The notes beneath the pieces are model-generated. The model was not told the DNA's origin and made no database searches. It saw only the letters and a list, made by a program, of their open reading frames with translations. Of a stretch of DNA of 40,654 bases, positions 14,542 through 24,070 are shown in pieces. Position 1 is the first letter of the stretch. Each line of letters starts with the position of its first letter. The DNA lies in the NCBI GenBank assembly GCA_008668235.1, contig RQCP01000041.1, positions 1 to 40,654 on the forward strand. The letters are read 5' to 3'. The position numbers and the translations under genes were made by a program. This DNA comes from Collinsella aerofaciens (GTDB taxonomy: Bacteria; Actinomycetota; Coriobacteriia; Coriobacteriales; Coriobacteriaceae).

Positions 14542-17319
14542 CTACCCGCGGTTGCGGACGCGGCTGTAGGGCGTATTCACCATGGGCAGATCGGGACGCA
14601 GCTTGCCGTCAAACGCGCGGTAAGCGTTCTGTACGGCGGGCGCCGTGGGGATCGTCGCGATCTCGCCGATGCCCTTGCCGCCATATGCCACGGGCAACAG
14701 CTCGTCCTTCTCCACGTAAATGGCGTGGATATCCGGAATCTCGGGCGCACGGAACAGCCCGAGCGTACCGTACCTTGCCTGGGGTACGCAGTCCTTGAGC
14801 GGCCAGTCCTCGGTAAGCGCATAGCCCATACCCATAAGCACACCGCCTTCGATCTGACCCTGGATGGAGATGGGGTTGACCACCTTGCCGGAATCGTGCG
14901 CGGCATAGACCTCGCTCACGCGACCGTCATCGTCCAGAATGACCACATGCGTGGCAAAGCCGTAGCAGATGTGGCTCTTGGGATTGGGAACGTCGGCGCC
15001 CAGCTTGTCGGTCGGCTCCAGGTACACGTAGCCAAACTCGCATCCCTCGAGCGCCTTGATGGCGGCCGCGGGATCCTGAGGATGCATACCCTGGCCGGCG
15101 ACGAGTTCCTGCGTGTGCAGCTGATAGGCGCGGCCGTCGTCATACTCGATCTTGACGCCGTCGCCATGCGCACTCACGGGAGCGGCGGGCGCAGACTTGC
15201 CGGCCTCGATATCAAGCATGGCATCGCGCAGCAGGAAGGCGGCACCGCGCACGGCCTCGCCGGTCACGACCGTCTGACGCGAGCCAGACGTGGTGCCGGA
15301 GTCGGGAGCGTTCTCGGTGGAGCACTCGCCGTTGGCGATGCAGCGAAGCGGCAGGCCGCATGCCTCGGCAACATCTTGCAAAAAGACGGTGTTACAGCCC
15401 TGGCCAATGTCGGACGTGGCGGCATAGACCACGGCCGCGCCGTTCTCGATGCGAATCTTGCAGCGGCCGGCATCGGGCAGGCCCACGCCCACGCCGGCGT
15501 TCTTCATGGCGCAGGCAATGCCGGCGTGTCCGGGATGCGCATAGTAGGCATCCTTGACCTCGAGCAGTGTCTCCTTCAGCGCCGTGGAGCAGTCGGCAAT
15601 CTGACCGTTGGGCAAAACCTCGCCCGGCTCGATGGCGTTGCGGTAGCGAATCTCCCACGGATCCAGGCCGACCTTCTCGGCCAGCAGGTCGATTAGGCTC
15701 TCGAGCGCAAACTCGGACTGGCAGACGCCAAAGCCACGGTACGCGCCGGCGGGCGGGTTGTTGGTGTAGTAGCCATAACCGCGAATGTCGGTGTTCTGGT
15801 ACTTGTAGGGGCCGACAGCATGCGTGCAAGCGCGCTCGAGCACCGGGCCGCACAGCGACGCGTAGGCGCCGGTGTCAAAGTTAATCTCGCAGTCCAGGCC
15901 GGTAAAGTTGCCCTCGGCATCGCAGCCCAGCGTAAAGGTGCCGTCCATGGCATGGCGCTTGGGATGGAACGCAAGCGACTCGGCACGTGTGAGTTTGCAC
16001 TTCACAGGACGCTGGAACTTATATGCGGCGAGCGCGGCCAGGTGCTGGATGGACACGTCCTCCTTGCCGCCAAAGCCGCCACCCACGAGCATGGTCTCGA
16101 CGACCACGCGCTCGGGTTCGCTATCCCAGCCAAACATGTGGGCACACTCTTTGCGCGTGTCGTAGGCACCCTGGTCGGTCGACTGCACCTTGACGCCGTT
16201 CTTGTACGGGAAGGCAACGGCGCACTCGGGCTCCAAGAAGGCATGCTCGGTAAAGGGCGTGGTAAAGCGCTGCGTCACGGTAAACGCGCTCTCTGCCAGC
16301 GCCTTGGCGGCGTCGCCGCGCGTCACGTGACGGCTCTGGCACACGTTGTCCTTGAGCTCCACCGTGTTGCCGAAGGCAAAGAAACTGTCATGCAGGCGCG
16401 GCGCGTCGGCGGCCTTGGCCTCGGCGATGTTGCGCACGGGCTCCAGAGGCTCGTAATCGATCTTTACGAGCTTCTTGGCCTTCTCGAGCGTCGCCTCGTC
16501 CTCGGCAACCACCAGCACGATGGCGTCACCCACGCAGCGGGTGATATCGCCCTGGGCGATCATGACGTCCCAGTCCTGGATAAGGTGGCCGACCTGGTTG
16601 ACCGGCACGTCCTCGGCGCGCAGGATGCCCACCACGCCGGGCAGGGCCTCGGCCTTGGAGGTGTCGATGGAGAGCACACGGGCGCGCGGGTACTTGGAGC
16701 GCACGGCGCTGGCATAGGTCAGACCCGGCTGATCGAGCTCGTCGATGTCGTCGGGATACTTGCCCTCGCCGAGCACCTTCTTGCGCACGTCGATGCGGAA
16801 GGCGCGCTTGCCCACGCCGTAGTCGTCGCCGCGCTCCAAATCCTCGTCGATCTGCTTTTCGCCACGGAGCACCGCAGCTGCCAGCGAAATGCCCTCGATA
16901 ATCTTTTTGTAGCCGGTGCAGCGGCAGACATTGCCACGGATGGCGTACTTGATCTGCTCCTCGGTGGGCTCGGGGTCCTCGGCGATCAGCGCTGCACCCG
17001 CCATGACCATGCCGGGGATGCAAAAACCGCACTGCACGGCGCCCACGGCGCCAAAGGCGTACACAAAGGCCTCGCGCACGTCCTCGGGCAGGCCCTCGAC
17101 GGTCACGATGTTGCGGCCGGCGGCAAGAGCAGTGGTCAGTACGCACGCCTTGACGGCCGCACCGTCCACATGGATGGTGCAGGTGCCGCAGGCGCCCTCG
17201 GAGCAGCCGTCCTTGGCGGAGTGAATGTGCAGGTCGTCGCGCAGATAGCGCAGCAGTGGTTTATTCTCCGTCGTCGTGTGCTCGACACCGTTAACGGTAA
17301 AAGTGAATTCCTGTGCCAT
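14542..17319 (-). CDS. xdh: Fused 2Fe-2S/molybdopterin hydroxylase of xanthine dehydrogenase type (selenium-dependent XDH group)
   Basis: This Mo-containing hydroxylase probably oxidises xanthine or a related purine in the cytoplasm. The 925 residues fuse two modules: an N-terminal ferredoxin part with Cys 39, 44, 47 and 59 and a second cluster at 97, 100, 132 and 134, then the molybdopterin domain with GGGFGGKED, PAGAYRGFG and catalytic GGKGIGEI (Glu near 886). No FAD domain is present, so electrons must leave through other proteins. It matches the fused Se-dependent hydroxylases found next to ygfK and ssnA. It is last in the operon, 12 bases after the polyferredoxin gene, which probably carries its electrons. 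Selenium dependence is inferred from family and context, not from a Sec codon. Confidence 0.88.
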   Translation of the reverse strand: MAQEFTFTVNGVEHTTTENKPLLRYLRDDLHIHSAKDGCSEGACGTCTIHVDGAAVKACVLTTALAAGRNIVTVEGLPEDVREAFVYAFGAVGAVQCGFCIPGMVMAGAALIAEDPEPTEEQIKYAIRGNVCRCTGYKKIIEGISLAAAVLRGEKQIDEDLERGDDYGVGKRAFRIDVRKKVLGEGKYPDDIDELDQPGLTYASAVRSKYPRARVLSIDTSKAEALPGVVGILRAEDVPVNQVGHLIQDWDVMIAQGDITRCVGDAIVLVVAEDEATLEKAKKLVKIDYEPLEPVRNIAEAKAADAPRLHDSFFAFGNTVELKDNVCQSRHVTRGDAAKALAESAFTVTQRFTTPFTEHAFLEPECAVAFPYKNGVKVQSTDQGAYDTRKECAHMFGWDSEPERVVVETMLVGGGFGGKEDVSIQHLAALAAYKFQRPVKCKLTRAESLAFHPKRHAMDGTFTLGCDAEGNFTGLDCEINFDTGAYASLCGPVLERACTHAVGPYKYQNTDIRGYGYYTNNPPAGAYRGFGVCQSEFALESLIDLLAEKVGLDPWEIRYRNAIEPGEVLPNGQIADCSTALKETLLEVKDAYYAHPGHAGIACAMKNAGVGVGLPDAGRCKIRIENGAAVVYAATSDIGQGCNTVFLQDVAEACGLPLRCIANGECSTENAPDSGTTSGSRQTVVTGEAVRGAAFLLRDAMLDIEAGKSAPAAPVSAHGDGVKIEYDDGRAYQLHTQELVAGQGMHPQDPAAAIKALEGCEFGYVYLEPTDKLGADVPNPKSHICYGFATHVVILDDDGRVSEVYAAHDSGKVVNPISIQGQIEGGVLMGMGYALTEDWPLKDCVPQARYGTLGLFRAPEIPDIHAIYVEKDELLPVAYGGKGIGEIATIPTAPAVQNAYRAFDGKLRPDLPMVNTPYSRVRNRG

Positions 17320-17331
17320 GGTGATTCCCTT

Positions 17332-17811
17332 CTACACGCCGGCGGCGATGCCGGTGCGGTCGTGGATGGCGCCATGAGGGCAGACGACGGCGCACATGCC
17401 GCACGACAGGCAGTCCACGCCGTCGATATGGGCGCAGTTGTCCTCGATGCGGATAGCGCCGGCAGGGCACTTTTTGGCGCACATACCGCAACCGATGCAG
17501 CTCGTGTCGCAGATCTTGCGCGCAATGGCGCCCTTATCGGTGTTGTTGCAGCGCACCAGAATGTTCTGGTAGCCGGGAACGAAGGCAATCACGCGCTGCG
17601 GGCACGCCATGCCGCACAGGCCACAGCCCGTGCACTTGGAGCGATCCACGCGGGCGATGCCATCGACCAGCGCAATGGCGCCGTGGGGGCAGGCCGCGAC
17701 GCAAGCGCCACAGCCAATGCAGCCTTCGCTGCAGCGGGCGTCGCCGCCTGCGGAGGCGCAACCGCTTCCGCAGGCAACGTAGGCCACGTTATGTTGAATG
17801 GATTTGGCCAT
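17332..17811 (-). CDS. Four-cluster ferredoxin-like protein (polyferredoxin, RnfB-like C-terminal type)
   Basis: This 159-residue electron carrier has four CX2CX2CX3C motifs at Cys 31-41, 60-70, 105-115 and 134-144, each followed by Pro or an equivalent, so up to four [4Fe-4S] clusters are expected. A fifth Cys group (CGSGC) lies near the N-terminus. There is no membrane segment, so it is soluble. It sits between ygfK and the FAD-less hydroxylase, 12 bases from each, and most likely shuttles electrons between them. It is the probable replacement for the missing FAD subunit. Confidence 0.88.
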   Translation of the reverse strand: MAKSIQHNVAYVACGSGCASAGGDARCSEGCIGCGACVAACPHGAIALVDGIARVDRSKCTGCGLCGMACPQRVIAFVPGYQNILVRCNNTDKGAIARKICDTSCIGCGMCAKKCPAGAIRIEDNCAHIDGVDCLSCGMCAVVCPHGAIHDRTGIAAGV

Positions 17812-17822
17812 AAGAGACTCGC

Positions 17823-20822
17823 CTATTTCTTAAGAAGGTACGAATAGTTGTCGCGCACAGCCCTGATGGTCAGGCGGACGGCCTCGGGAAGACCGGTGTT
17901 GACGGCATCGACCGAGACGGTGCGGACCGTGCCGGCCACGCGGACCTTAAAGTGGTCCTCGTCCACCGCCAGGAAGCCCTCGTTCTCGGAGTTCTCCATG
18001 TCCTGCTCGCTCCAGAACAGGGTGAGCTTGTCCTTGTAGGGACGACCCTCCTGGTAGGGACAGAACACGGCGCAGTTGCCGCACTCGTTGCACATGCCGT
18101 CGACATGGACGACCTGATGCTTGGCCAGGCCCGGCACCTTAATGGCAACGTTGGCGCGGTTGGGGCACACGTCGCAGCAGACCTCGCACACCGAGCCGCA
18201 GCCCAGGCAGCGGGTCTTGGTGCAGTTGCGCTTGTCGCGGCACAGCGACCCCTTGCGCTCGTAGCAGGTGTCCTCGCGGCCGGCCTGCTCGTTACAGTCG
18301 GCGTACTTGTTAAAGTCCACGCCGGCGATGGCACGAGCGACCTCGGCGGCATCGGCGATGGCCTCGACCACGGTGGCAGGACCGCGGCGGCAGTCGCCCG
18401 CAGCCCAGACGCCCTCGACGCCGGTGGAGGTGGCGGCAAGGCGGCCGCGACGGTCGTGCTCGACGCCCGCGGCATCGTACAGGCTGGCATCGATGCCCTC
18501 GCCCACGGCGCAGATCACCGTGGTGGCGGGAAGCTCGATGGTCTCGCCCGTGGCGGCGGGGCTGCGACGGCCGCTTGCATCCGGCTCGCCAAGCTCCATA
18601 ACGTCGCAGGTCAGCACGGCGCCGTTGAGCGCCTTAGGTGCCAGCAGCTCGCAGAACTCAACGCCGTCGGCAAGAGCAAGATCGAGCTCTTCCTCGTCGG
18701 CGGGCATCTGCTTCTTGGTGCGGCGATACACCAGGCGCACGTTCTTCACGCCGGCCAGGCGCTTGGCCACGCGGGCCGCGTCCATGGCGGTGTTGCCGGC
18801 GCCAATGACCACGACGTCCTCGCCCAGCTCGAGCTTCTCGCCCTTCTTGGCGGCCTCGAGGAACTCCAGCACATCGAGCTCGGCGCCCTCGCGCAAGCCC
18901 GCAGAGCCGGGCATCCAGGCACCGGTGGCCACGACCACGTCGGTAAAGCCTTGAGCCTTGAGTTCGTCGATGGAATCCACGCGAGCGTTGAGCTGCACCT
19001 TGGCGCCAAAGGCTAGGCAGAGCTCGGCATCGTGGGAGATATCGTCGCTCGCGATGCGGAACTCGGGAATCACGTGACGGACCACGCCACCGAGCGAATC
19101 GCGGGCCTCAAAGATGGTGACGGGCACGCCGGCACGCGTCAGGAAAAACGCCGTCGCCAGGCCGGCCGGGCCGCCGCCGATAACGGCAACGTTGCGCTCG
19201 CCGTCGTTTGCGATGGCCTGGGCACGCAGCTTGGGCAGCACGGCGGTCATGGCCTCGCGGGCGGCCTTGAGCTTACTGGCGCGAATCTGGGCGCCCTCGG
19301 GCTCGTAGAACGCACGCTCGCAGGCACAGCCGCAGGGATGCGGGCAGATGGTGCCGGTAATGAACGGCAGAGCGTTGCGCTCGATGATGATGTTGAGCGC
19401 GTCCTCGTAGCGGCCCTCGTCAACAGCCGCCAGATAGGCGGGAATATCCTGCTGGATGGGGCAGCTCGTGCGGCACGGCGTGGTAAAGCAATCGGAAAGC
19501 GGGCTCTTGCCGGCGACCTTGCGGTCGGGCAGCGGGCGCAGCGGCTTCTTGTAGAGCGGATTGGCGAGCGAGTCGGTCTGGATCGCAGTCACGGCCTCGA
19601 GAGAGACGCCCGCGAACGGCTTGCCGTCCAGGTCGGTAAACTCGCCGGCCATCTGGCTAAAGCGCTCGTAGCCACCAGGCTTGAGCACGTCGGTCGCCAG
19701 GGTGACGGGCCAAATGCCGGCATCGTACAGGGCGCGGATGTTGTAGACCGTGGCACCGCCGGAGTAGCTGATGCGCAGTTTGCCATCAAACTGCTCGGTA
19801 ATGCGGCGGGCAGCCTCGATGGTCAGCGAGAACAGCGAACGGCCGGACATGTACATCTCGGTGGAGGGTAGCTCGTTCCTCGTCACGTCGACGGGGAACG
19901 TGTTGGTCAGCTTGACGCCAAACTCCAGGCCGCGCTCGGCGCACAGGGCAATCAGGCGCTCGAACATAGGCACGGCATCGGCCCACTGCAGGTCCTCGCG
20001 GAAGTGCGTGTCATCGAAGACGATGTAGTCAAAGCCCAGCTCGTTGAGGCGCTGGCGAGCAAACTCATAGCCCAGCAGCGTGGGGTTGCACTTGATGTAG
20101 GTGTTGAGACCCTTCTCGGTAATCAGATAGGTCGCGATGCGCTCGATCTCCGCCGGCGGGCAGCCATGCAGGGTAGACTCGGTAATGGAGTTGGAGACGC
20201 GCGCCGGGATGGACTCGACAAACGCGGCATCGACATGCTCAAACTTGTCCAGGTTAGCGAGCGCCCACGTGCGGCACTCGTTCCAAACCTCGGAGCCGCT
20301 GGCGTCCTTCATGCCCTCAATGTACGCATCGACCTTGGGGCTCTTGATGCCCTCGAGGTCATAACCCACGGACATGTTGAAGACAAAGCCGTCCGGACTG
20401 CCCAGGCCGTACTCGCGAGCGATCAGGTGGCAGGCAAACCATGCCTTCACGTACTCGGCAAAGGCCTGCGGAACCTCGAGCTCGGTCGACCACTCGCAGT
20501 TGTAGCACTCGTCCTGCGCCACGATGCAGGGCTTGTTCACACACTTGGAGAGCTCCTCGCCGTCCATAACCTGAACGGTCTTAAGCTCAAAGAAGCGGGA
20601 ACCGGCCACATAAGAGGCCACGATGTTCTGGGCAAGCTGCGTGTTGGGACCGGCGGCCGGGCCAAACGGAGTCTCGATGCGCTCGTCAAAAATGGGAAGC
20701 GCGCCCTCCTGGTTGGTCGTGACCATCTTGCGCACGCCAAAGACGGCGCCCTGAGTCTTGTGCTCCTCGATGATCCAGTTCATCAGCTGCGAAAACGGGA
20801 TCGGCCTCATGATGTCGCTCAT
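17823..20822 (-). CDS. ygfK: YgfK-type putative selenate reductase/Fe-S flavoprotein subunit
   Basis: About 999 residues with the YgfK layout: an N-terminal FMN/TIM-barrel-like half, then a GltD-like half. The second half contains an Fe-S domain with CRTSCPIQQDIP (about 447), FAD-binding GGGPAGLA (about 547), a nucleotide-binding GAGNTAMDA (about 674), and two C-terminal clusters CLGCGSVCEVCCDVCP and CNECGNCAVFCPY. YgfK occurs in gene clusters for selenium-dependent purine and urate degradation in gut anaerobes; its exact reaction is not settled, though a reductase or electron-transfer role is likely. I chose the ATG at 20822 (MSDIMRP) because AGAGAGGAG precedes it; an upstream extension is a GC-rich tail with no homology. 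Confidence 0.9.
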   Translation of the reverse strand: MSDIMRPIPFSQLMNWIIEEHKTQGAVFGVRKMVTTNQEGALPIFDERIETPFGPAAGPNTQLAQNIVASYVAGSRFFELKTVQVMDGEELSKCVNKPCIVAQDECYNCEWSTELEVPQAFAEYVKAWFACHLIAREYGLGSPDGFVFNMSVGYDLEGIKSPKVDAYIEGMKDASGSEVWNECRTWALANLDKFEHVDAAFVESIPARVSNSITESTLHGCPPAEIERIATYLITEKGLNTYIKCNPTLLGYEFARQRLNELGFDYIVFDDTHFREDLQWADAVPMFERLIALCAERGLEFGVKLTNTFPVDVTRNELPSTEMYMSGRSLFSLTIEAARRITEQFDGKLRISYSGGATVYNIRALYDAGIWPVTLATDVLKPGGYERFSQMAGEFTDLDGKPFAGVSLEAVTAIQTDSLANPLYKKPLRPLPDRKVAGKSPLSDCFTTPCRTSCPIQQDIPAYLAAVDEGRYEDALNIIIERNALPFITGTICPHPCGCACERAFYEPEGAQIRASKLKAAREAMTAVLPKLRAQAIANDGERNVAVIGGGPAGLATAFFLTRAGVPVTIFEARDSLGGVVRHVIPEFRIASDDISHDAELCLAFGAKVQLNARVDSIDELKAQGFTDVVVATGAWMPGSAGLREGAELDVLEFLEAAKKGEKLELGEDVVVIGAGNTAMDAARVAKRLAGVKNVRLVYRRTKKQMPADEEELDLALADGVEFCELLAPKALNGAVLTCDVMELGEPDASGRRSPAATGETIELPATTVICAVGEGIDASLYDAAGVEHDRRGRLAATSTGVEGVWAAGDCRRGPATVVEAIADAAEVARAIAGVDFNKYADCNEQAGREDTCYERKGSLCRDKRNCTKTRCLGCGSVCEVCCDVCPNRANVAIKVPGLAKHQVVHVDGMCNECGNCAVFCPYQEGRPYKDKLTLFWSEQDMENSENEGFLAVDEDHFKVRVAGTVRTVSVDAVNTGLPEAVRLTIRAVRDNYSYLLKK

Positions 20823-20921
20823 AGTGAGCTCCTCTCTGTAACGCCCGGCGAGACCGCGCGGCGGGCGCAAATACGGTGTAGCGCTAGCACAGCGCCGGCG
20901 ACCCCGCGGAGGCCGCCTATG

Positions 20922-20955
20922 CGCGCGCCGGATGTGGCGAAACATCCGACGCGCG
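20922..20955 (-). other. Strong hairpin between ssnA and ygfK
   Basis: CGCGCG-C-CGGATGT pairs with ACATCCG-A-CGCGCG with a short loop. There is no U-run, so it looks like an intercistronic stability or processing element rather than a terminator. A smaller GCGCT/AGCGC hairpin lies near 20880. Confidence 0.5.
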
Positions 20956-20971
20956 CGAATCTACTTGTGAA

Positions 20972-22327
20972 TTAGTAGGTGCGATCGTTGAGCGTGCTCC
21001 AGAGCTTCTTGGACTCGGCCGTGGTCCACGCGTTGATCTTGTCCTCATCAATGCCAACGAACTCGCGATCCTTGTACAGGACGCGGCCGTTGATGATGGT
21101 GGTGCGGCAGTTTTTGCCCATCATGCCAAAGAGCATGTGGCCGTCGATATTCTCCTCGCTCAGCGGCGTAAAGGGCTTGTAGTCCATAACGATAACGTCG
21201 GCGGCAGCGCCGGCCTCTAGCACACCGAGCTTGCGATCGAAGTACTTGCTCGCCATCTTGGCGTTGTTCTCGAACAGCATCGTCATGGCCTCGCACCAGC
21301 CCACGTTGGGCATGGCGGCGTTGTGGCGCTGAATAATCAGGAAGACCTTAAGGCTCTCGAGCATATCGTGGGTGTAGGCGTCGGTGCCCATGCACACGGG
21401 GATGCCGCGGCGGAAGAACTCGAGCACGGGGGCGCAGCCCACGGCGTTGCCCATATTGGATTCGGGGTTGTTGACCAGCCAAGTGCCGGACTCCTTGACG
21501 ATGTCCATCTCGGCAGGCGTCACGTGGATGCAGTGGCCCAGCATGGTGTCGGGACCCAGCAGGTTGTGCTGCAGCAGGCGCTCGACGGGGCTGATGCCAC
21601 CGCGGTTGAGGCGGGAGTCCCACACGTCGTTCATGCCCTCGCACACATGGATGTGGAAGCCGGTCAGGCCGTTGTTGGCCTCGGCCATCTTATCCATGGT
21701 CTCGTCCGAAAGCGTAAAGGTAGCATGTCCGCCAAACATGGCGGCGATCATGTGGTTGTCGTTATCGCGACGCTCCTTGGCGGCCCACTGGGCAAATTCG
21801 GCGTTCTCGGCAATGGCCTGGTCGCACTTTTCCTGGCCGCGGCGATCGGAGACCTCGTAGCACAGGCACGAACGCATGCCCAGCTCCTGAGCTGCATCCT
21901 TAATGGTAAAGAGGCTTCCCGGAATCTCGCAGAAGCTCGCATGGTGATCGAAGATCGTGGTGACGCCATCGCGGATGGAGTCCAAAATCGTAGCATAGGC
22001 GCTGGCCTTGGTGCCGTCGAGCGTCAGGTTGTCGTCGATCTTCCACCACTGCTGCTCGAGATTCTCCAAGAAGTTGGTGGGGTTGCAGCCCTTAATGGCA
22101 AGGCCGCGGGCCAGACCCGAGTAGATGTGGGTGTGGCAGTTGATGAGTCCGGGCATGATGAGGTTGCCCTGGGCATCGACGTACTCGGCATCCGGGTACT
22201 TGGCCTTGAGCTCGCGCTCGGGGCCCACTTCGACGATCGTATCTCCGTCAATGGCGACCGCACCGTTTGGAATAAACGGGGTCTGAGCGTTGCGGGTAAA
22301 GACGGAACCGTTAGCGACCAGAAGCAT
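20972..22327 (-). CDS. ssnA: SsnA-type amidohydrolase (putative aminohydrolase)
   Basis: This metal-dependent amidohydrolase of about 451 residues is related to guanine deaminase and chlorohydrolase-like enzymes. Visible motifs: metal-binding NCHTHIYSG near residue 60, GFHIHVCEGM, the LGHCIHVTP histidine, and a later Asp in MGTDAYTHD. SsnA is a regular partner of ygfK and xdh in purine and urate catabolic clusters, where it likely hydrolyses or deaminates a purine intermediate. The start ATG at 22327 (MLLVANGS) follows GAAGGGAG with seven bases of spacing; a longer start at 22345 is less well placed. It is second in the operon after the permease. Confidence 0.9.
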   Translation of the reverse strand: MLLVANGSVFTRNAQTPFIPNGAVAIDGDTIVEVGPERELKAKYPDAEYVDAQGNLIMPGLINCHTHIYSGLARGLAIKGCNPTNFLENLEQQWWKIDDNLTLDGTKASAYATILDSIRDGVTTIFDHHASFCEIPGSLFTIKDAAQELGMRSCLCYEVSDRRGQEKCDQAIAENAEFAQWAAKERRDNDNHMIAAMFGGHATFTLSDETMDKMAEANNGLTGFHIHVCEGMNDVWDSRLNRGGISPVERLLQHNLLGPDTMLGHCIHVTPAEMDIVKESGTWLVNNPESNMGNAVGCAPVLEFFRRGIPVCMGTDAYTHDMLESLKVFLIIQRHNAAMPNVGWCEAMTMLFENNAKMASKYFDRKLGVLEAGAAADVIVMDYKPFTPLSEENIDGHMLFGMMGKNCRTTIINGRVLYKDREFVGIDEDKINAWTTAESKKLWSTLNDRTY

Positions 22328-22522
22328 GGATGCTCCCTTCAACATCAGAGGCGGGGTTTGACACCTCTGACATGGCGGAGTGCGAAGCGCCGGCCTACAC
22401 CGGAAACGGGCCCTCTCCCGTCAACGCTTCACCAAAGGGACAAACCCTTTGAAGTGCGGCTTGGTGCCGCATGGCGTCGGCGGACGAGGCGATGCGTCCG
22501 CCGACGAATAGCACCGAATTGG
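22328..22522 (-). other. Structured 195-bp intercistronic leader before ssnA
   Basis: Several hairpins follow each other on the minus strand: a perfect 12-bp stem at 22475-22506, TGCGGC/GCCGCA, CAAAGGG/CCCTTTG, and TCAGAGG/CCTCTGA just before the ssnA ribosome binding site. No U-run follows the first stem. I do not recognise a known purine or Moco riboswitch core here. It may be an RNA processing region or an unknown regulatory element. Confidence 0.45.
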
Positions 22523-23917
22523 TTACTTCTTGCTCTCGGGCAAGACCAGATCCACGGCAGCGTCCTTGGCAGCATCGATGTGCTGAGCCACGACCGGCGT
22601 CTGCGGAAGGATCAGGTTAAGGACAATGGCCATGATGGCGGTGGGGGTTACGGCATTGGAGCCGATGACGGTGGACACCCAGGCGGGCATACCCTCGCCG
22701 GCAAGGCAACCGCTGGCCATCCAGATACCCAGGCCAAAGACGACGGAGGTGCCGACGATGGTGGTAGTGCGCTGCGTGAGGCCCTCGCGGGTGAACATGC
22801 GCACGCCGTTCATGGTGATGGTGCCAAAGACGCCGACGGTCGCGCCGCCGATGACGGGCTGCGGGATAGCGGAAAGGACGGCAGAGAGCTGCGGGAACAG
22901 ACCGGCGATGGCAAAGACGGCCGCAATGATCACAAAGACCCACTTGTTGACGACCTTGTTGGAGCAGATGATGCCCACGTTCTGGCCAAGGGCGCTGGTG
23001 GGAAGACCGCCCAGCAGACCGCCGACCATAGAGGTGAGGCCCTGGGACACGATAGCGCCGGAGAGCTCGCGCTCGGTGGGCATACGGTCGATGGAGCCCA
23101 GGCAGGCGGCGGAGACGTCACCGATAACCTGGATGGCAACCATGGGGAACACGACGGCGAGGGTAATGCAGACCTCGGGATCAAACTCGAGCGCGTAGGG
23201 CATGAGCTTGGGAAGAGCGAAGACCTGAGCGGTGGCGACGCTGGAGAAGTCGATCATGCCAAAGGGGATGGAGACGATCATGCCAACGATCATGCCAAAG
23301 AACACGGATCCCAGCTTGAGCGTGCCCTTGCCAAAGTTGGCGAGCGCAAAGACCACGGCGAAGGTGATAAGAGCGACGCACCAGGCCTGCGGGGTGCCCC
23401 ACAGCGGCGTACCCATACCGCCGGCCATATACTTGACGGCCGTGGGATACAGCGAAACGCCGATGGAGAAGATGACCGTACCGGTCACGACGGGCGGGAA
23501 CAGCCACTTGATCTTGCTGTAGGCCAGACCAAAGAGGACCGCGACGGCGCCGCCGACGATCTCGCCACCCAGCAGCGCACCAAAGCTAAAGCCCGAGGCA
23601 CCCATGGCCTGCAGGGCCGGCAGGAACGCGAACGAAACGCCCATGACGATGGGCAGGCCGCCGCCGATGCGACGGAAGGGAGCGAAGGCCTGAAGGGCCG
23701 TGTCGATCGCCGAAAGAATGAGCGCGACCTGGATGATGTCGGTACTCTGCTGGCTATTAAAGCCGTAGACGCCGGCCATGATGACCGCCGGGGTAATGAT
23801 GCCGGCAAACGATGCCAGTACGTGCTGAAGGGCACACGGGATCATTTCCTTAACGGGAGGCATGCCTTCGCGAGTGAACAGGGCTTCAGTGCCGTTCGTA
23901 ACCGTCTCCTGGGTCAT
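22523..23917 (-). CDS. NCS2-family purine (xanthine/urate-like) permease
   Basis: This transporter of 464 residues is of the NAT/NCS2 family (uracil/xanthine/urate permeases), with many hydrophobic segments. It carries the family motif QNVGIICSN near residue 310, a variant of QN-G-x4-T with Ser in the last place, and the preceding GGLPTSALG. It heads the purine operon and is divergent from the YheO-like regulator, so import of the operon's substrate is its likely job. The start follows GAGGATTGG. Substrate choice among xanthine, urate and uracil is not readable from sequence. Context favours a purine. Confidence 0.9.
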   Translation of the reverse strand: MTQETVTNGTEALFTREGMPPVKEMIPCALQHVLASFAGIITPAVIMAGVYGFNSQQSTDIIQVALILSAIDTALQAFAPFRRIGGGLPIVMGVSFAFLPALQAMGASGFSFGALLGGEIVGGAVAVLFGLAYSKIKWLFPPVVTGTVIFSIGVSLYPTAVKYMAGGMGTPLWGTPQAWCVALITFAVVFALANFGKGTLKLGSVFFGMIVGMIVSIPFGMIDFSSVATAQVFALPKLMPYALEFDPEVCITLAVVFPMVAIQVIGDVSAACLGSIDRMPTERELSGAIVSQGLTSMVGGLLGGLPTSALGQNVGIICSNKVVNKWVFVIIAAVFAIAGLFPQLSAVLSAIPQPVIGGATVGVFGTITMNGVRMFTREGLTQRTTTIVGTSVVFGLGIWMASGCLAGEGMPAWVSTVIGSNAVTPTAIMAIVLNLILPQTPVVAQHIDAAKDAAVDLVLPESKK

Positions 23918-24004
23918 TTGACCACCAATCCTCGAAGTAGTTGTTTTCGCATCTGACGCTCTATTGTGACGCAGTGCGGGGTTGAGGTTGTGCCTTCATT
24001 GCAT

Positions 24005-24033
24005 ATCGTATTAAAGATGATTCTCATTCTCAA
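24005..24033 (-). promoter_or_regulatory. Candidate promoter of the purine operon with a Fur-like box
   Basis: On the minus strand TTGAGA (-35, 24033-24028) and TACGAT (-10, 24010-24005) are separated by 17 bases. The spacer and -35 contain TGATTCTCATTCTCA (24018-24032), which matches the 7-1-7 Fur consensus at 11 of 14 arm positions. Iron control would make sense for Fe-S-rich enzymes. Both assignments are tentative. Confidence 0.4.
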
Positions 24034-24070
24034 TAATAATTTTTTGTTATCAGACTATTCTTCAGCTGAA

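Noticed and set aside
15820..17847. 675-codon open frame on the plus strand opposite the hydroxylase gene
   Set aside because: It is antisense to strongly conserved coding sequence, with no family resemblance or ribosome binding site.
22328..22522. Purine or molybdenum cofactor riboswitch before ssnA
   Set aside because: Hairpins are present, but I could not match any known riboswitch core. Calling one would be guesswork.
21323..23956. 877-codon open frame on the plus strand opposite ssnA and the permease
   Set aside because: It is antisense to two well-supported genes, has a low-complexity composition rich in Gly, Asp and His, and crosses the gene gap. It is a shadow of GC-rich codon use.
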